From: Verrucosispora sp. WMMD573
GTDB taxonomy: Bacteria > Actinomycetota > Actinomycetes > Mycobacteriales > Micromonosporaceae
NCBI RefSeq assembly: GCF_027497175.1
Contig: NZ_CP114901.1
Span: 124,001-188,000 of the forward strand
DNA: 64,000 bases
Reading direction: 5' to 3'
Part shown: positions 1-7,714 of the stretch, piece after piece
Layout of the letters: every line of letters begins with the position of its first letter
How positions within the stretch are numbered: the first letter of the stretch is position 1
Notes under the pieces: generated by a model
What the model was told of the DNA's origin: nothing
The model's database searches: none
What the model saw: the letters and a program-made list of their open reading frames with translations, nothing else
Translations under genes and position numbers: made by a program

Positions 1-357
1 TACGAGGTCACCCTGAGCCTGAAGGACCGTCCCGACGCCGCCCGGCCCGGTCAGAGCGTGCAGGTCACCGTCACCCTCGACACGGCCGAGAACGTCGTCG
101 CGGTGTCTGCCCTGGCGGTTACCAGCGCCGGCAGCCGGAATACCGTGACCGTCCTGCACGACGGCGCCCCGGTCGTCCGCTCAGTCGAGGTGGGCCTGCG
201 GGGGGACCAACTTGTCGAGATCACCTCCGGCCTGACCGAGGGCGACCTGGTCGTGCTGCCCAGCACCGGCGGCACCGACCCGAACACCGGCGGCGGTAGT
301 CGTGGTGGACCGGCGGGCGGCGGGCTGACCGGTGGCGGCGGGCGCGGCAACCGGTGA
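1..357 (+). CDS. Efflux membrane-fusion protein (MacA/HlyD type), C-terminal fragment
   Basis: The open frame runs in from the left edge, so only the last 118 residues are visible. The segment has the beta-rich character of the C-terminal domain of RND/ABC membrane-fusion proteins (a GQSV..VTVTL strand pair, then a V..GLRGDQLVEITSGLTEGD motif typical of MacA-like adaptors) and ends in a glycine-rich tail. The next gene starts inside its stop codon (4-bp overlap), giving the adaptor-ATPase-permease order of MacAB-type exporters. In Gram-positives such adaptors are membrane-anchored and couple to a MacB/FtsX permease. The substrate cannot be told from sequence. Confidence 0.75.
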   Translation, partial: YEVTLSLKDRPDAARPGQSVQVTVTLDTAENVVAVSALAVTSAGSRNTVTVLHDGAPVVRSVEVGLRGDQLVEITSGLTEGDLVVLPSTGGTDPNTGGGSRGGPAGGGLTGGGGRGNR

Positions 358-1097
358 CCCTCTACCTGGTCGGCGGAACTCGCCGCACGACCGAGGGCGT
401 GCGCCGTCCGGTGCTCGATGTCCGTGACCTGACCAAGGTGTACGGGCAGGGCGAGGCGACGGTGTACGCGCTGCGCGGGGTGTCGCTGACCGCTGCGGCC
501 GGCGACTACGTGGCGATCATGGGATCCTCCGGATCCGGAAAGTCGACGTTGATGAACATCCTCGGCTGCCTCGACGTGCCCAGCGCCGGCACCTACCGCC
601 TGGACGGAGTCGACGTCAGCCGGCTCGACGACGCCCGACTGGCCCTCGTCCGCAACCGGCGCATCGGGTTCGTCTTCCAGTCGTTCAATCTCATCCCCCG
701 CACCTCCGCCGTGGCCAACGTCGAAATGCCCCTGGCGTACGCCGGTGTCAAGCCGGCCGAGCGACGTCGACGGGCCCTCGCGGCCCTGGACATGGTAGGT
801 CTCGCCGGTCGGGCTGGCCACGAGCCGAACCAGCTCTCCGGCGGACAACAGCAACGCGTCGCCCTCGCCCGCGCCCTGGTCACCGAGCCCGCGCTGATCC
901 TCGCCGACGAACCCACCGGAAACCTCGACAGCCACTCCACTGAGGAGGTGCTGGCCATCCTCGACCAGCTGCACACCGCCGGCCGCACCATCATCATGAT
1001 CACCCACGAGACGGAGGTTGCCGCCCGAGCCCGCCGGCTGGTCACCCTCTTCGACGGACGAATCACCACCGACATACGACAGGACGGCACCCGGTGA
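354..1097 (+). CDS. MacB-type ABC transporter ATP-binding protein
   Basis: This is a 247-residue cytoplasmic ATPase that would power the downstream FtsX-like permease. Visible motifs are Walker A GSSGSGKST (about residues 57-65), the Q-loop in FVFQSFNLIP, signature LSGGQQQR, Walker B LILADEPT and the H-loop histidine in MITHE. This is the LolD/MacB lineage. The GTG start at 354 overlaps the adaptor stop. A GTG at 399, nearer the start of homology, is an alternative because the first 15 residues are not typical of the family. It overlaps the permease by 4 bp, so translation is probably coupled. Confidence 0.9.
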   Translation: MTLYLVGGTRRTTEGVRRPVLDVRDLTKVYGQGEATVYALRGVSLTAAAGDYVAIMGSSGSGKSTLMNILGCLDVPSAGTYRLDGVDVSRLDDARLALVRNRRIGFVFQSFNLIPRTSAVANVEMPLAYAGVKPAERRRRALAALDMVGLAGRAGHEPNQLSGGQQQRVALARALVTEPALILADEPTGNLDSHSTEEVLAILDQLHTAGRTIIMITHETEVAARARRLVTLFDGRITTDIRQDGTR

Positions 1098-2329
1098 GCC
1101 TGCTGGAGATCCTCCGCTTCGCCGGCCGTGGCGTCGCCGCCAACAAGCTACGCTCGGCGCTGACCATGCTCGGCATCCTCATCGGCGTCGCCGCGGTCAT
1201 CCTGCTGGTCGCCGTCGGCAACGGCTCCGCCCAAGCCGTCAACCGCAGCATCGAGGCGCTGGGCACCAACACCATCACCGTGTCCAGCACCGCCCGAGGC
1301 GGGACGACGCCATCGGCGCTCACAATCGACATCGCACAGTCCCTGCACGACCCGGCACTCGCCCCCGACGTCCGGGCGGTCTCACCGGTGGTCAACACCG
1401 CGCCGACGATGACCCACGCCGGGACCGAGCACCCGGTGGCACAGCTCCTCGGCACCCACCCGACCTACTTCGGCTCGTCCAACAGCCCACTCGCCGCCGG
1501 CACCGCCTTCACCGACCAGGACGTGACCCAGGGGCGGCGGGTGATCGTGCTCGGACAGACCGTCGCCACCGAACTGTTCGCCGACACCCACCCGGTCGGC
1601 CAGCAGGTCACCGTCGGCGGCGCCCTGTTCACCGTCGTCGGCGTCCTCGCCGAGAAGAGTTCGGCGTCCGGCTTCTCCGACCCCAACGACCTCGCCGTCG
1701 CCCCGCTCACCGCCGTGCAACAGACCCTCACCGGGTACGGGCCGGTGAACTCCATTCTCGTCGAGGCCACCGGGCCGGACCGCGTTGACGCCGCCCAGCA
1801 GCAGGTCACCCAGATCCTCAACCAGCGCCTCAAGCTGCCGGCCGGCACCGCCGCCACCGGCCGTGGTGGAGGTGGTGGTGCGGGAGCCACCCCGTACCGG
1901 ATCCAGAACGCCGCTCAACTGCTCGCCACCCGCACCGAGACCGCACAGACCTTCACCGTCCTGCTCGGCGCCGTCGCCGGCATCAGCCTGCTCGTCGGCG
2001 GCATCGGCATCACCAACATCATGCTGGTGACCGTCACCGAGCGAACCCGGGAAATCGGCATCCGCAAGGCCCTCGGCGCACCCCGACGCACCATCCTCAC
2101 CCAGTTCCTCGCCGAAGCGACAATGCTCAGCGTCCTCGGCGGCGGCCTCGGCGTGGCCGCGGCACTCATCGGCAGCCGATTCACCATCGTCGGCGTGCAA
2201 CCGGTGATCGTGCCCAGCTCCGTCGCCTTGGCACTGGGCGTCTCCGTCGCGATCGGGCTGTTCTTCGGCAGCGTCCCCGCCAGCCGCGCAGCCGGCCTGC
2301 GCCCCATCGACGCACTCCGCTACGAATGA
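1094..2329 (+). CDS. MacB-like FtsX-family ABC permease
   Basis: This is a 411-residue membrane permease. It has one N-terminal transmembrane helix (about residues 20-42, LTMLGILIGVAAVILL), a long extracytoplasmic MacB periplasmic-core domain with a glycine-rich stretch, and three C-terminal helices including the conserved TERTREIGIRKALGA loop. The four-helix FtsX arrangement is that of type VII mechanotransmission ABC systems, which export macrolides, peptides or lipoproteins. The GTG start overlaps the ATPase stop. It ends a three-gene operon whose first gene is cut by the window edge. Confidence 0.9.
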   Translation: MSLLEILRFAGRGVAANKLRSALTMLGILIGVAAVILLVAVGNGSAQAVNRSIEALGTNTITVSSTARGGTTPSALTIDIAQSLHDPALAPDVRAVSPVVNTAPTMTHAGTEHPVAQLLGTHPTYFGSSNSPLAAGTAFTDQDVTQGRRVIVLGQTVATELFADTHPVGQQVTVGGALFTVVGVLAEKSSASGFSDPNDLAVAPLTAVQQTLTGYGPVNSILVEATGPDRVDAAQQQVTQILNQRLKLPAGTAATGRGGGGGAGATPYRIQNAAQLLATRTETAQTFTVLLGAVAGISLLVGGIGITNIMLVTVTERTREIGIRKALGAPRRTILTQFLAEATMLSVLGGGLGVAAALIGSRFTIVGVQPVIVPSSVALALGVSVAIGLFFGSVPASRAAGLRPIDALRYE

Positions 2330-2340
2330 CAGGTGACCCC

Positions 2341-2805
2341 ATGACGACCGACCTCGATACCGCGCTCGCCGTCGGACCCCGCCCGTGGCGGAACCGCGCC
2401 ACACCGTGGCTCGCTGCGGCGCTGCTGCTCGTCGGCGGCTTTGCTGGCGGCGCCCAGGCGCAGCAGGCGTACGGACCGGACTCCGGCCCTGCACCGGCGG
2501 GACGCGGGACGGCGGTCGACGGATCGGCCGGTGGGGCCCGCGGTGGCGGTGCCCGTGGCGGTGGCGCCGCTCCCCCGGCCGCCACCGCCACCCCGGCCAC
2601 CACCGGCACCGTGACTGACATCGACACAGACACGATGACGATCCGGCGCGAATCCGGTGAGGTGATCACCGTGCAGACGGACGACCGTACGCAGATCCGG
2701 CTGCCCGGCGCGCTCGAGGACCTCCGCACCGGCGACACCGTCGTGGTAACCGGGAACACGCAGAGTGACGAAATCACAGCCGCCACCGTCACCCGCCAAA
2801 ATTGA
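2341..2805 (+). CDS. Small membrane-anchored protein with DUF5666-like domain
   Basis: A protein of 154 residues. It has a charged N-terminus, one hydrophobic helix ending in an Ala-X-Ala-like site (TPWLAAALLLVGGFAGGAQA), a Gly/Ala/Arg-rich low-complexity linker, then a roughly 65-residue beta domain (GTVTDIDTDTMTIRRESGEV... DTVVVTGNTQ) that resembles DUF5666. An upstream in-frame ATG at 2326 overlaps the permease stop, but the ATG at 2341 is preceded by AGGTG at a good distance and is preferred. Its position directly behind the MacB-like genes suggests co-transcription. A role as an accessory or secreted partner of the exporter is inference. Confidence 0.65.
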   Translation: MTTDLDTALAVGPRPWRNRATPWLAAALLLVGGFAGGAQAQQAYGPDSGPAPAGRGTAVDGSAGGARGGGARGGGAAPPAATATPATTGTVTDIDTDTMTIRRESGEVITVQTDDRTQIRLPGALEDLRTGDTVVVTGNTQSDEITAATVTRQN

Positions 2806-2809
2806 CGGC

Positions 2810-2995
2810 TCATCGCGGATTCACAGACCCGACAGACCTCGTCATCATGACCGAGTCGACCATGCCGGGTGATCCCTTCTGCAGATGCCCGTCGGTGCGG
2901 GCACCTGCGGCGTGCTGGTGAGCGCGACTGGTCATCGAGTCCACGCTGACCGTCCAGTCGATCCGTCCCCGGGCGTCGCCCTGCGCCTGCAACAC
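2810..2995 (-). pseudogene. IS5-family transposase fragment
   Basis: A short minus-strand reading frame carries the motif RIDWTVSVDSMTSRAHQHAAG, which is the region around the first catalytic aspartate of IS5-type transposases. Nothing upstream or downstream completes the protein and no terminal repeats are visible, so this is a relic. It differs in sequence from the intact IS5-type element at 3479-4412. Confidence 0.6.
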
Positions 2996-3033
2996 TGATC
3001 TGGGTCAGGAGGCTGCGTGGCGCGGGTGCTGGC

Positions 3034-3478
3034 TCAGGGGAGGTCAGGTTCTGAGTGCTCGGCCACGAGCCGCTCGCCCGCCTCGTCGTCGACCAGCGCA
3101 TTGTCGACCAGCCATTCCACCGCCCGCCGCTTGGCGCGCATGTCGCGAAACGTGCGACACACCGGCAGGAGGCGCTGATACTCCTCATGCAACTCGTTCT
3201 TGAACCGGCGGAAGGCGCCCCTGCCCTGGATCACTCGGGCGAGCCTGCGGCCAGCCGCCGCGTCACTGATCCGTTCGGCGAAGTCAGCCATGTCCTGATA
3301 CCAGCGTAGGACGGCAACGGATCAACCACGACCAGGTCGAGGTCGTCGAGGTCGACGGACGTGTGTCCGTCGATGCCGCCGTCGGTCGTCCAGAACACGA
3401 CCTCGCCGGTCTTCGGGTTGATCAGCCACCGGTGCTCGTAGTCGGTCTGGTCCTCTAGCGCGGCGGCGAACTCTTTTA
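3034..3478 (-). pseudogene. UPF0158-family protein, frameshifted and cut by an IS
   Basis: Two adjacent minus-strand frames make up one UPF0158 protein. The first (from 3478) reads LKEFAAALEDQ...NPKTGEVVFWTTDG...VVVDPLPSY. The second (3034-3305) reads WYQDMADFAERISD...GRGAFRRFKNELHEE. Joining them needs one extra base near 3312, where TACGCTGG probably derives from TACCGCTGG. The N-terminal end is removed exactly where the IS5 element begins. Function of the family is unknown. The gene cannot make a normal protein as it stands, unless the frameshift is a sequencing error. Confidence 0.7.
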
Positions 3479-4412
3479 GAGGGTGTTTGAGAAGTTCTCG
3501 TGATGGGTGGCGTGTCGCGCCGTCGGTTAGCGGCCGTTGGTCCATAGTGGCTCGATGTCGCGTCAGCGTCGCTACCCCTCGGACCTGACCGACGCCCAAT
3601 GGGCGCTGGTCGAGCCGCTGCTGCCACCACCGAGAACCGGTGGCCGGCCGGAGAAACATCCACGCCGCGACGTGGTGAACGCGATCCTGTACGTGGTGCG
3701 GACCGGCTGCTCGTGGCGGCAACTGCCGGTCGACTTCCCGCCGTGGCAGACGGTGTACTGGTACTTCACCCGCTGGGAGGAAGACGATGTCACCGAGCGG
3801 ATCCTCGTCGCGCTGCGCCGAAGGGTCCGCGCCGCCCAAGGCCGCGCCGCCGAACCCACGGCAGGCATCATCGACTCCCAGAGCGTCAAAGGCGCCGACA
3901 CCGTCGGCCGGGACACCCGTGGCTACGACGCGGGCAAGAAGGTCAACGGCCGCAAACGGTTCATCGTCACCGACACCCTGGGTCTGCTCCTAGTCGTGTG
4001 CGTGATGGCCGCGAGCGTGCAGGACCGCGACGGAGCGAAGACGACTCTGCTGTCGGCGTACCTGTTCACCCCGGTCCGGTTCGTCTACGCCGACGCCGGC
4101 TTCGCCGGAACCCTGGTCGACTGGTGCCAACGCATCCTGCGCACCACCCTGGAAATCGTACGCAAGGCCCCAGGCCAGAAAGGATTCGCCGTAATCGCCC
4201 GCCGATGGGTCGTCGAGCGCAGCCTTGCCTGGCTGACCGGCCACCGCAGACTGGCCCGCGACTACGAACGCCACCCCGCCACCTCCGAAGCCATGATCCG
4301 CTGGGCCGCCATCAACGGCATGCTCCGCCGCCTCACCCGCGGCCGACCCGCACGCCGTCAACGAGCCTGGACCCTCGACAACCTCAAAGCCTGACCCTTC
4401 TCAAACACGCTC
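3479..4412 (+). mobile_element. IS5-family insertion sequence, 934 bp
   Basis: The element is bounded by imperfect 16-bp inverted repeats: GAGGGTGTTTGAGAAG at 3479-3494 and the complement of GAGCGTGTTTGAGAAG at 4397-4412. A TA dinucleotide lies directly outside each end (3477-3478 and 4413-4414), consistent with a short target duplication. It carries one intact transposase gene and interrupts the UPF0158 reading frame on the left. Confidence 0.85.
3555..4394 (+). CDS. IS5-family transposase
   Basis: A DDE transposase of about 279 residues. It starts SRQRRYPSDLTDAQWALVEPLLP, has the N-terminal DUF4096-like block, the first catalytic aspartate in IIDSQSVKG (about residue 104), the second in YADAGFAG, and the C-terminal glutamate in RRWVVERSLAWLTGHRRL. 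All three acidic positions and the full length are present, so the enzyme is probably active. The ATG at 3555 is preferred over an ATG at 3537 because it matches the usual family start. The gene fills the element between its inverted repeats. Confidence 0.9.
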   Translation: MSRQRRYPSDLTDAQWALVEPLLPPPRTGGRPEKHPRRDVVNAILYVVRTGCSWRQLPVDFPPWQTVYWYFTRWEEDDVTERILVALRRRVRAAQGRAAEPTAGIIDSQSVKGADTVGRDTRGYDAGKKVNGRKRFIVTDTLGLLLVVCVMAASVQDRDGAKTTLLSAYLFTPVRFVYADAGFAGTLVDWCQRILRTTLEIVRKAPGQKGFAVIARRWVVERSLAWLTGHRRLARDYERHPATSEAMIRWAAINGMLRRLTRGRPARRQRAWTLDNLKA

Positions 4413-4486
4413 TAAGGAGACCTGTCGATGACGGCGCGGGCGACGGCGTGTGAGGCCGGGTTGCTCGAAACGCAGCATCGGAAGCT

Positions 4487-4505
4487 GGCTGTACAGCCAT
4501 CCGTA
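4487..4505. repeat. 19-bp direct repeat, copy 1 (contains GGCTGTACAGCC palindrome)
   Basis: GGCTGTACAGCCATCCGTA occurs exactly here and at 5447-5465. The first 12 bases are a perfect palindrome. The sequence that follows (ATCTTGATCTTC) resembles the sequence directly before the tRNA fragment at 5558. This could be an arm-type integrase site of a lost integrative element. Confidence 0.6.
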
Positions 4506-4583
4506 ATCTTGATCTTCGTAAGGCAAGAGACAGCGCACCGCCCGCAAGGTCGGGAATCTCCGGAATCGTTTGACCGGTGCCGT

Positions 4584-5324
4584 ATGAGCTTTCCGCTGTC
4601 GCCTACCCTGCACGTTGTGAAGGGATGGAGTGCTCCTGATGTAATCGGGGCAGTGGGAGGCGTTGTCGGCCTCACAGGTGTTCTCGTGACGTGGGTGCTA
4701 GGCGTCAAGTCGCTACGGGTGGCGCGTGGGTCAGTGCAGGTCTCCAAGGAAGCTAAGGAGGAAGCACGACGATCGGCCGATGCGGGTGAGCGAGCTGCTT
4801 TGGCGGCAGAGCAGGCAACTCTGGCTGGTGAGCGATCAGCAGATGCGGCCCAAGAGTCAGCTCGGCAGGCTGCTCAGGTTGTTCAGGTAGAGCGTAAGCG
4901 CGAGCATGATCGGCTATGTCCCGGCCCCGTGCCACAAATACGTGCGGAACTGGAATCCAACCCACGGGGCGAGACCCTGCCGCGAACTTTGTTCGGCGAG
5001 ATCTCTGTACCGCGAGATTACCGCGTCCGAGCAGAGGCAGTGATCGAGGGCGGATCACGCAGCCCCATCAGCTTACCGCTGCTCCTACATGCTGGCCGGT
5101 CCTACCGGTTTGCCATCGAGACGTGGCCGCCCGGTCGAACGAGGCCACAGGCGGAGTTCATCTTGTTCCGGTTCTGGGTTCCGGTAGAAGAGGTAGACAA
5201 GGTTGGCGGATGGGGATGTCCCTGCGACCGTCCAATGATCGACGGAAGCGAGCAAGGCCACTGGGAGTGGCGGGCACCCATCGAGTACACCCCCAAGACA
5301 GTCCCAATTGCGTTTTATGGATGA
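4584..5324 (+). CDS. Membrane-anchored hypothetical protein with coiled coil
   Basis: I do not recognise a family. The protein (246 residues from ATG 4584; a GTG at about 4617 is an alternative start) has one N-terminal transmembrane helix (IGAVGGVVGLTGVLVTWVLG). A long Ala/Glu/Arg-rich helix follows (SKEAKEEARRSADAGERAAL...), likely a coiled coil, then a beta-rich C-terminal domain of about 130 residues. The GC content and codon use look lower than in the flanking chromosome. It lies between the IS5 element and the tRNA-fragment attachment site, between two copies of a 19-bp repeat. That suggests cargo of a decayed integrative element. Confidence 0.55.
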   Translation: MSFPLSPTLHVVKGWSAPDVIGAVGGVVGLTGVLVTWVLGVKSLRVARGSVQVSKEAKEEARRSADAGERAALAAEQATLAGERSADAAQESARQAAQVVQVERKREHDRLCPGPVPQIRAELESNPRGETLPRTLFGEISVPRDYRVRAEAVIEGGSRSPISLPLLLHAGRSYRFAIETWPPGRTRPQAEFILFRFWVPVEEVDKVGGWGCPCDRPMIDGSEQGHWEWRAPIEYTPKTVPIAFYG

Positions 5325-5446
5325 CCTTGCGGTACTGGCAGGTATACCACTCGAAGGGTTGAGCTACACGCGACCGAGGTGCCGGGCGCGAGGCAACAGC
5401 AGACTGCGGGGAGGGCAGTTGACGAGTATGAGAGGCAGCGAAGGTT

Positions 5447-5465
5447 GGCTGTACAGCCATCCGTA
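5447..5465. repeat. 19-bp direct repeat, copy 2
   Basis: An exact copy of the repeat at 4487-4505, followed at once by another GTACAGCC unit. It lies about 95 bp before the tRNA-Arg fragment. The stretch 5325-5557 holds no convincing gene. Confidence 0.6.
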
Positions 5466-5557
5466 CAGCCAAGCCAGCCACCCAAGGCCGACGGGAGCCG
5501 ACAAGCGCCGACACTCCGGCCACTGACGGGATCTCCCGAACAGCCGTCCGTGATCTT

Positions 5558-5600
5558 CTTCTAATCCCAAGGCCGCAGGTTCGAATCCTGCCGGGCGCGC
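5558..5600 (+). other. 3' half of tRNA-Arg(UCU): probable attachment-site remnant
   Basis: The segment contains the anticodon-loop-like CTTCTAATCC, the variable region, the full T arm (GCAGGTTCGAATCCTGC) and the acceptor 3' strand CGGGCGCGC, as in actinobacterial tRNA-Arg(UCU). The 5' half (D arm and acceptor 5' strand) is absent upstream. Such isolated 3' tRNA ends are left at the distal junction when an integrative element enters a tRNA gene. By orientation, the element would lie to the left and ordinary chromosome to the right. Confidence 0.75.
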
Positions 5601-5782
5601 TGCACTGCATGGCTCTGACCTGCGGTTTCAAGCGGTTTTCGCGATCTTCATTAATGGTATTCTTTGATTTAGGCACACCTTAGGTGAGCCCGGATGTGCA
5701 GCCCTCGCACGACGAAGCACCAGACGAGTGGTGACTGCGAACGCCAACTCTCGGACAGTGAACCCGCCCCGGATCTTGTAGA

Positions 5783-5959
5783 GACTTCCTCACCTCGCAC
5801 CTGCCCTTCGGGCGGTGGGGCGAGGTCTTCGGCGACGAAGTCGTCGCCGCCGCGATGATCGACCGCCCCGTGCACCACGCCGAGATCCTCACCCTCGCAG
5901 GCGAGTCCTACAGCACCAGAGCCCGCCGAGAACTCCTCGCAAAGGACCGCGACAAGTAG
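5783..5959 (+). pseudogene. IS21-family helper ATPase (IstB) C-terminal remnant
   Basis: An open frame without a start reads DFLTSHLPFGRWGEVFGDEV...MIDRPVHHAEILTLAGESY and then stops. This is the C-terminal end of IstB, the ATPase partner of IS21 transposases. The ATPase core and the IstA gene are missing. The following 40 bp, with repeated CAGGGGGGTCA-like units, may be the old IS21 terminus. Confidence 0.7.
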
Positions 5960-6236
5960 AACGCCCCCCAGGGGGGTCAATCCCAATCCGTCGCCAGGGG
6001 GTCAGTCCCCTGGCGCCGCATGTCGCGCAATGATGGCTATTTGATTCTGGCTGTGAGCATGTGACCACAGAAATTGTGGGAGGCCGGAGGCTAGCCCGTG
6101 CGCTCCCGCGCCGTCCCACCGCGATCACCCCGCCCCGGGCTGCGGCCAACCACGCATTCCTCATGCCTGTTGCGGCATCCTCCAGATACCGATGGGGAGC
6201 CAGGTCTCAGGTTAGTACTCCAGCCGGGGATTGTGA

Positions 6237-7181
6237 TCACGGCTCGATGAGGGCTTGTCGGGCGTAGTGGCTGGTCATGGCTCGCGCTTGGTGGCGCCGT
6301 CGGCGGATCGACCAGAGCAGCGGGTCGGTGTGGCGTCGGGTGGGTTCGATGATCAGGATGTTGAACAGGTGGCGTAGCTCGTTGACGGTCATCGGGATCA
6401 GCCCGGTCGGCTGGTGGCGGTGGCCGGCGGTCGCGGTGGCCAGGAACGCGTGGGCGAGGATCGTCAGGGTGGTCCAGCGGTGCCAGGAGGTCCAGAGGCG
6501 GTGTTGGTGCTGGTCCAGGCCGAGGCCGGTCTTCGCGGCTTGGAACGACTCTTCGATCTTCCAGCGGCGCCCGGCCACCAGGACGAGGGTGCGTAGCGGG
6601 ACGACCTCGGGTGACCAGCAGCGGTAGAAGGCCAGTTCACCGGTGCGGCGGTTGCGGCGGATCAGTAGCCAGTGGTGCCCGCCGTGGGCGTCGATGGACT
6701 GCGGCAGGGCGGTGAAGGACCAGTCGTAATAGCGATAGCCTTTTGCGCCTCGACCGGCGGACCTTCGCTGCCAGGCGGTGGCGGGAAGACCGGCGGCGAG
6801 CGCGTCGACGCGGTAGACGCCCGAGCCGGTGGTGACCTGATGCGAGCAGGCCACGGCCAGGACGTAACCGAGTCTGAGGTGACGCAGTCGGGCGGCCAGG
6901 CGAGGGTCGTTGCCGTAGGCCTCGTCGCCGGCCACCCACCGACACGGCAGCTCGGCGGCGACCGCCTCGTCGATCATCCGGGACGCCAGCTGCGGCTTCG
7001 TGGCGAACCGCACCCGTTCGGGAACGCCGGCCTCAGCCCGGCGTTCGGGGTCGTCGCACCACGACTTGGGCAGGTAGAGGGCCGCGTCGAGCATCGCGTG
7101 ACCACCCTCGGTGGCGTAGACGAGGTGCACGGCGAGCTGACAATTCTCGATTTTCCCGGCCGTGCCCGAGTACTGCCGCTG
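6237..7181 (-). pseudogene. IS701-family transposase, C-terminal part (after intron)
   Basis: This is the 3' part of the transposase, resuming at QRQYSGTAGKIENCQLAV and ending ARQALIEP. It carries the second catalytic aspartate (VAGDEAYGND) and the glutamate (WKIEESFQAAK) of the DDE core. Joined to 9597-9971 in frame (125 + 314 codons plus stop) it gives a full 439-residue transposase. The joint falls inside the conserved GVQRQY segment, so no residue is lost. The gene is disrupted because the intron lies on the opposite strand and cannot be spliced from this mRNA. Confidence 0.85.
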
Positions 7182-7714
7182 GTGCGCCGCGAGGCGCTCT
7201 GTTGTATTCCCAGCTCAGCTGGGAGGAACTTGGAGGGAGGTTCTTGGGTCTGATGGCTTACCCGGAGCTGAAAGGCGATGGGGACAAGAGCATGCCAGGA
7301 AACCGGCGGTCATGGTCAGGCGTCTGACGTGATGCGTCGTGGGACCCGCGCGATATGGCGAAGGCTGGATTGCTTGAAACCCAATCTCCAGACGATGAAA
7401 AGTACCATCCGCCGGAAATGACGCCTGGAACCGGCGCCGCGTCCTGCTCCGGCTTTACAGCGTGGTCGGGGCAACCTCCGGGGCGCAGGGCGATGCCCAG
7501 CGAGGGCATTCAAGGAGATGAGTGGGTCGCCTACGTCGTGCTGTCACGTGCAACAGAGACGAACGCGGGATCGCCTACGGGGCGCGAGCCCTACGGCGAC
7601 GGAGCGCTCGTAGTAGTCGCCGGGGTCGCGTCCGGCCGAGGAGGACGGGAAAGCCGTCTGCAGGGCGAAGGAGCGCAGGTGATCGGACACCACAGGAATC
7701 GGGAGGTATGCGAA

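Noticed and set aside
4487..5465. CRISPR array
   Set aside because: There are only two exact repeat copies about 940 bp apart, with a gene between and no cas genes.
5558..5600. Complete tRNA-Arg gene
   Set aside because: The upstream 35 bases do not contain a D arm or a strand that pairs with the 3' acceptor end, so only the 3' half is present.
5158..5676. Minus-strand frame containing GRIRTCGLGIRRR
   Set aside because: This peptide is the well-known antisense translation of a tRNA T arm and appears as a false gene in many genomes. It lies over the tRNA-Arg fragment.
7355..7714. N-terminal extension of the intron reverse transcriptase
   Set aside because: The frame happens to be open, but this DNA is intron ribozyme sequence, and the ATG at 7715 has a ribosome-binding site and fits family length.
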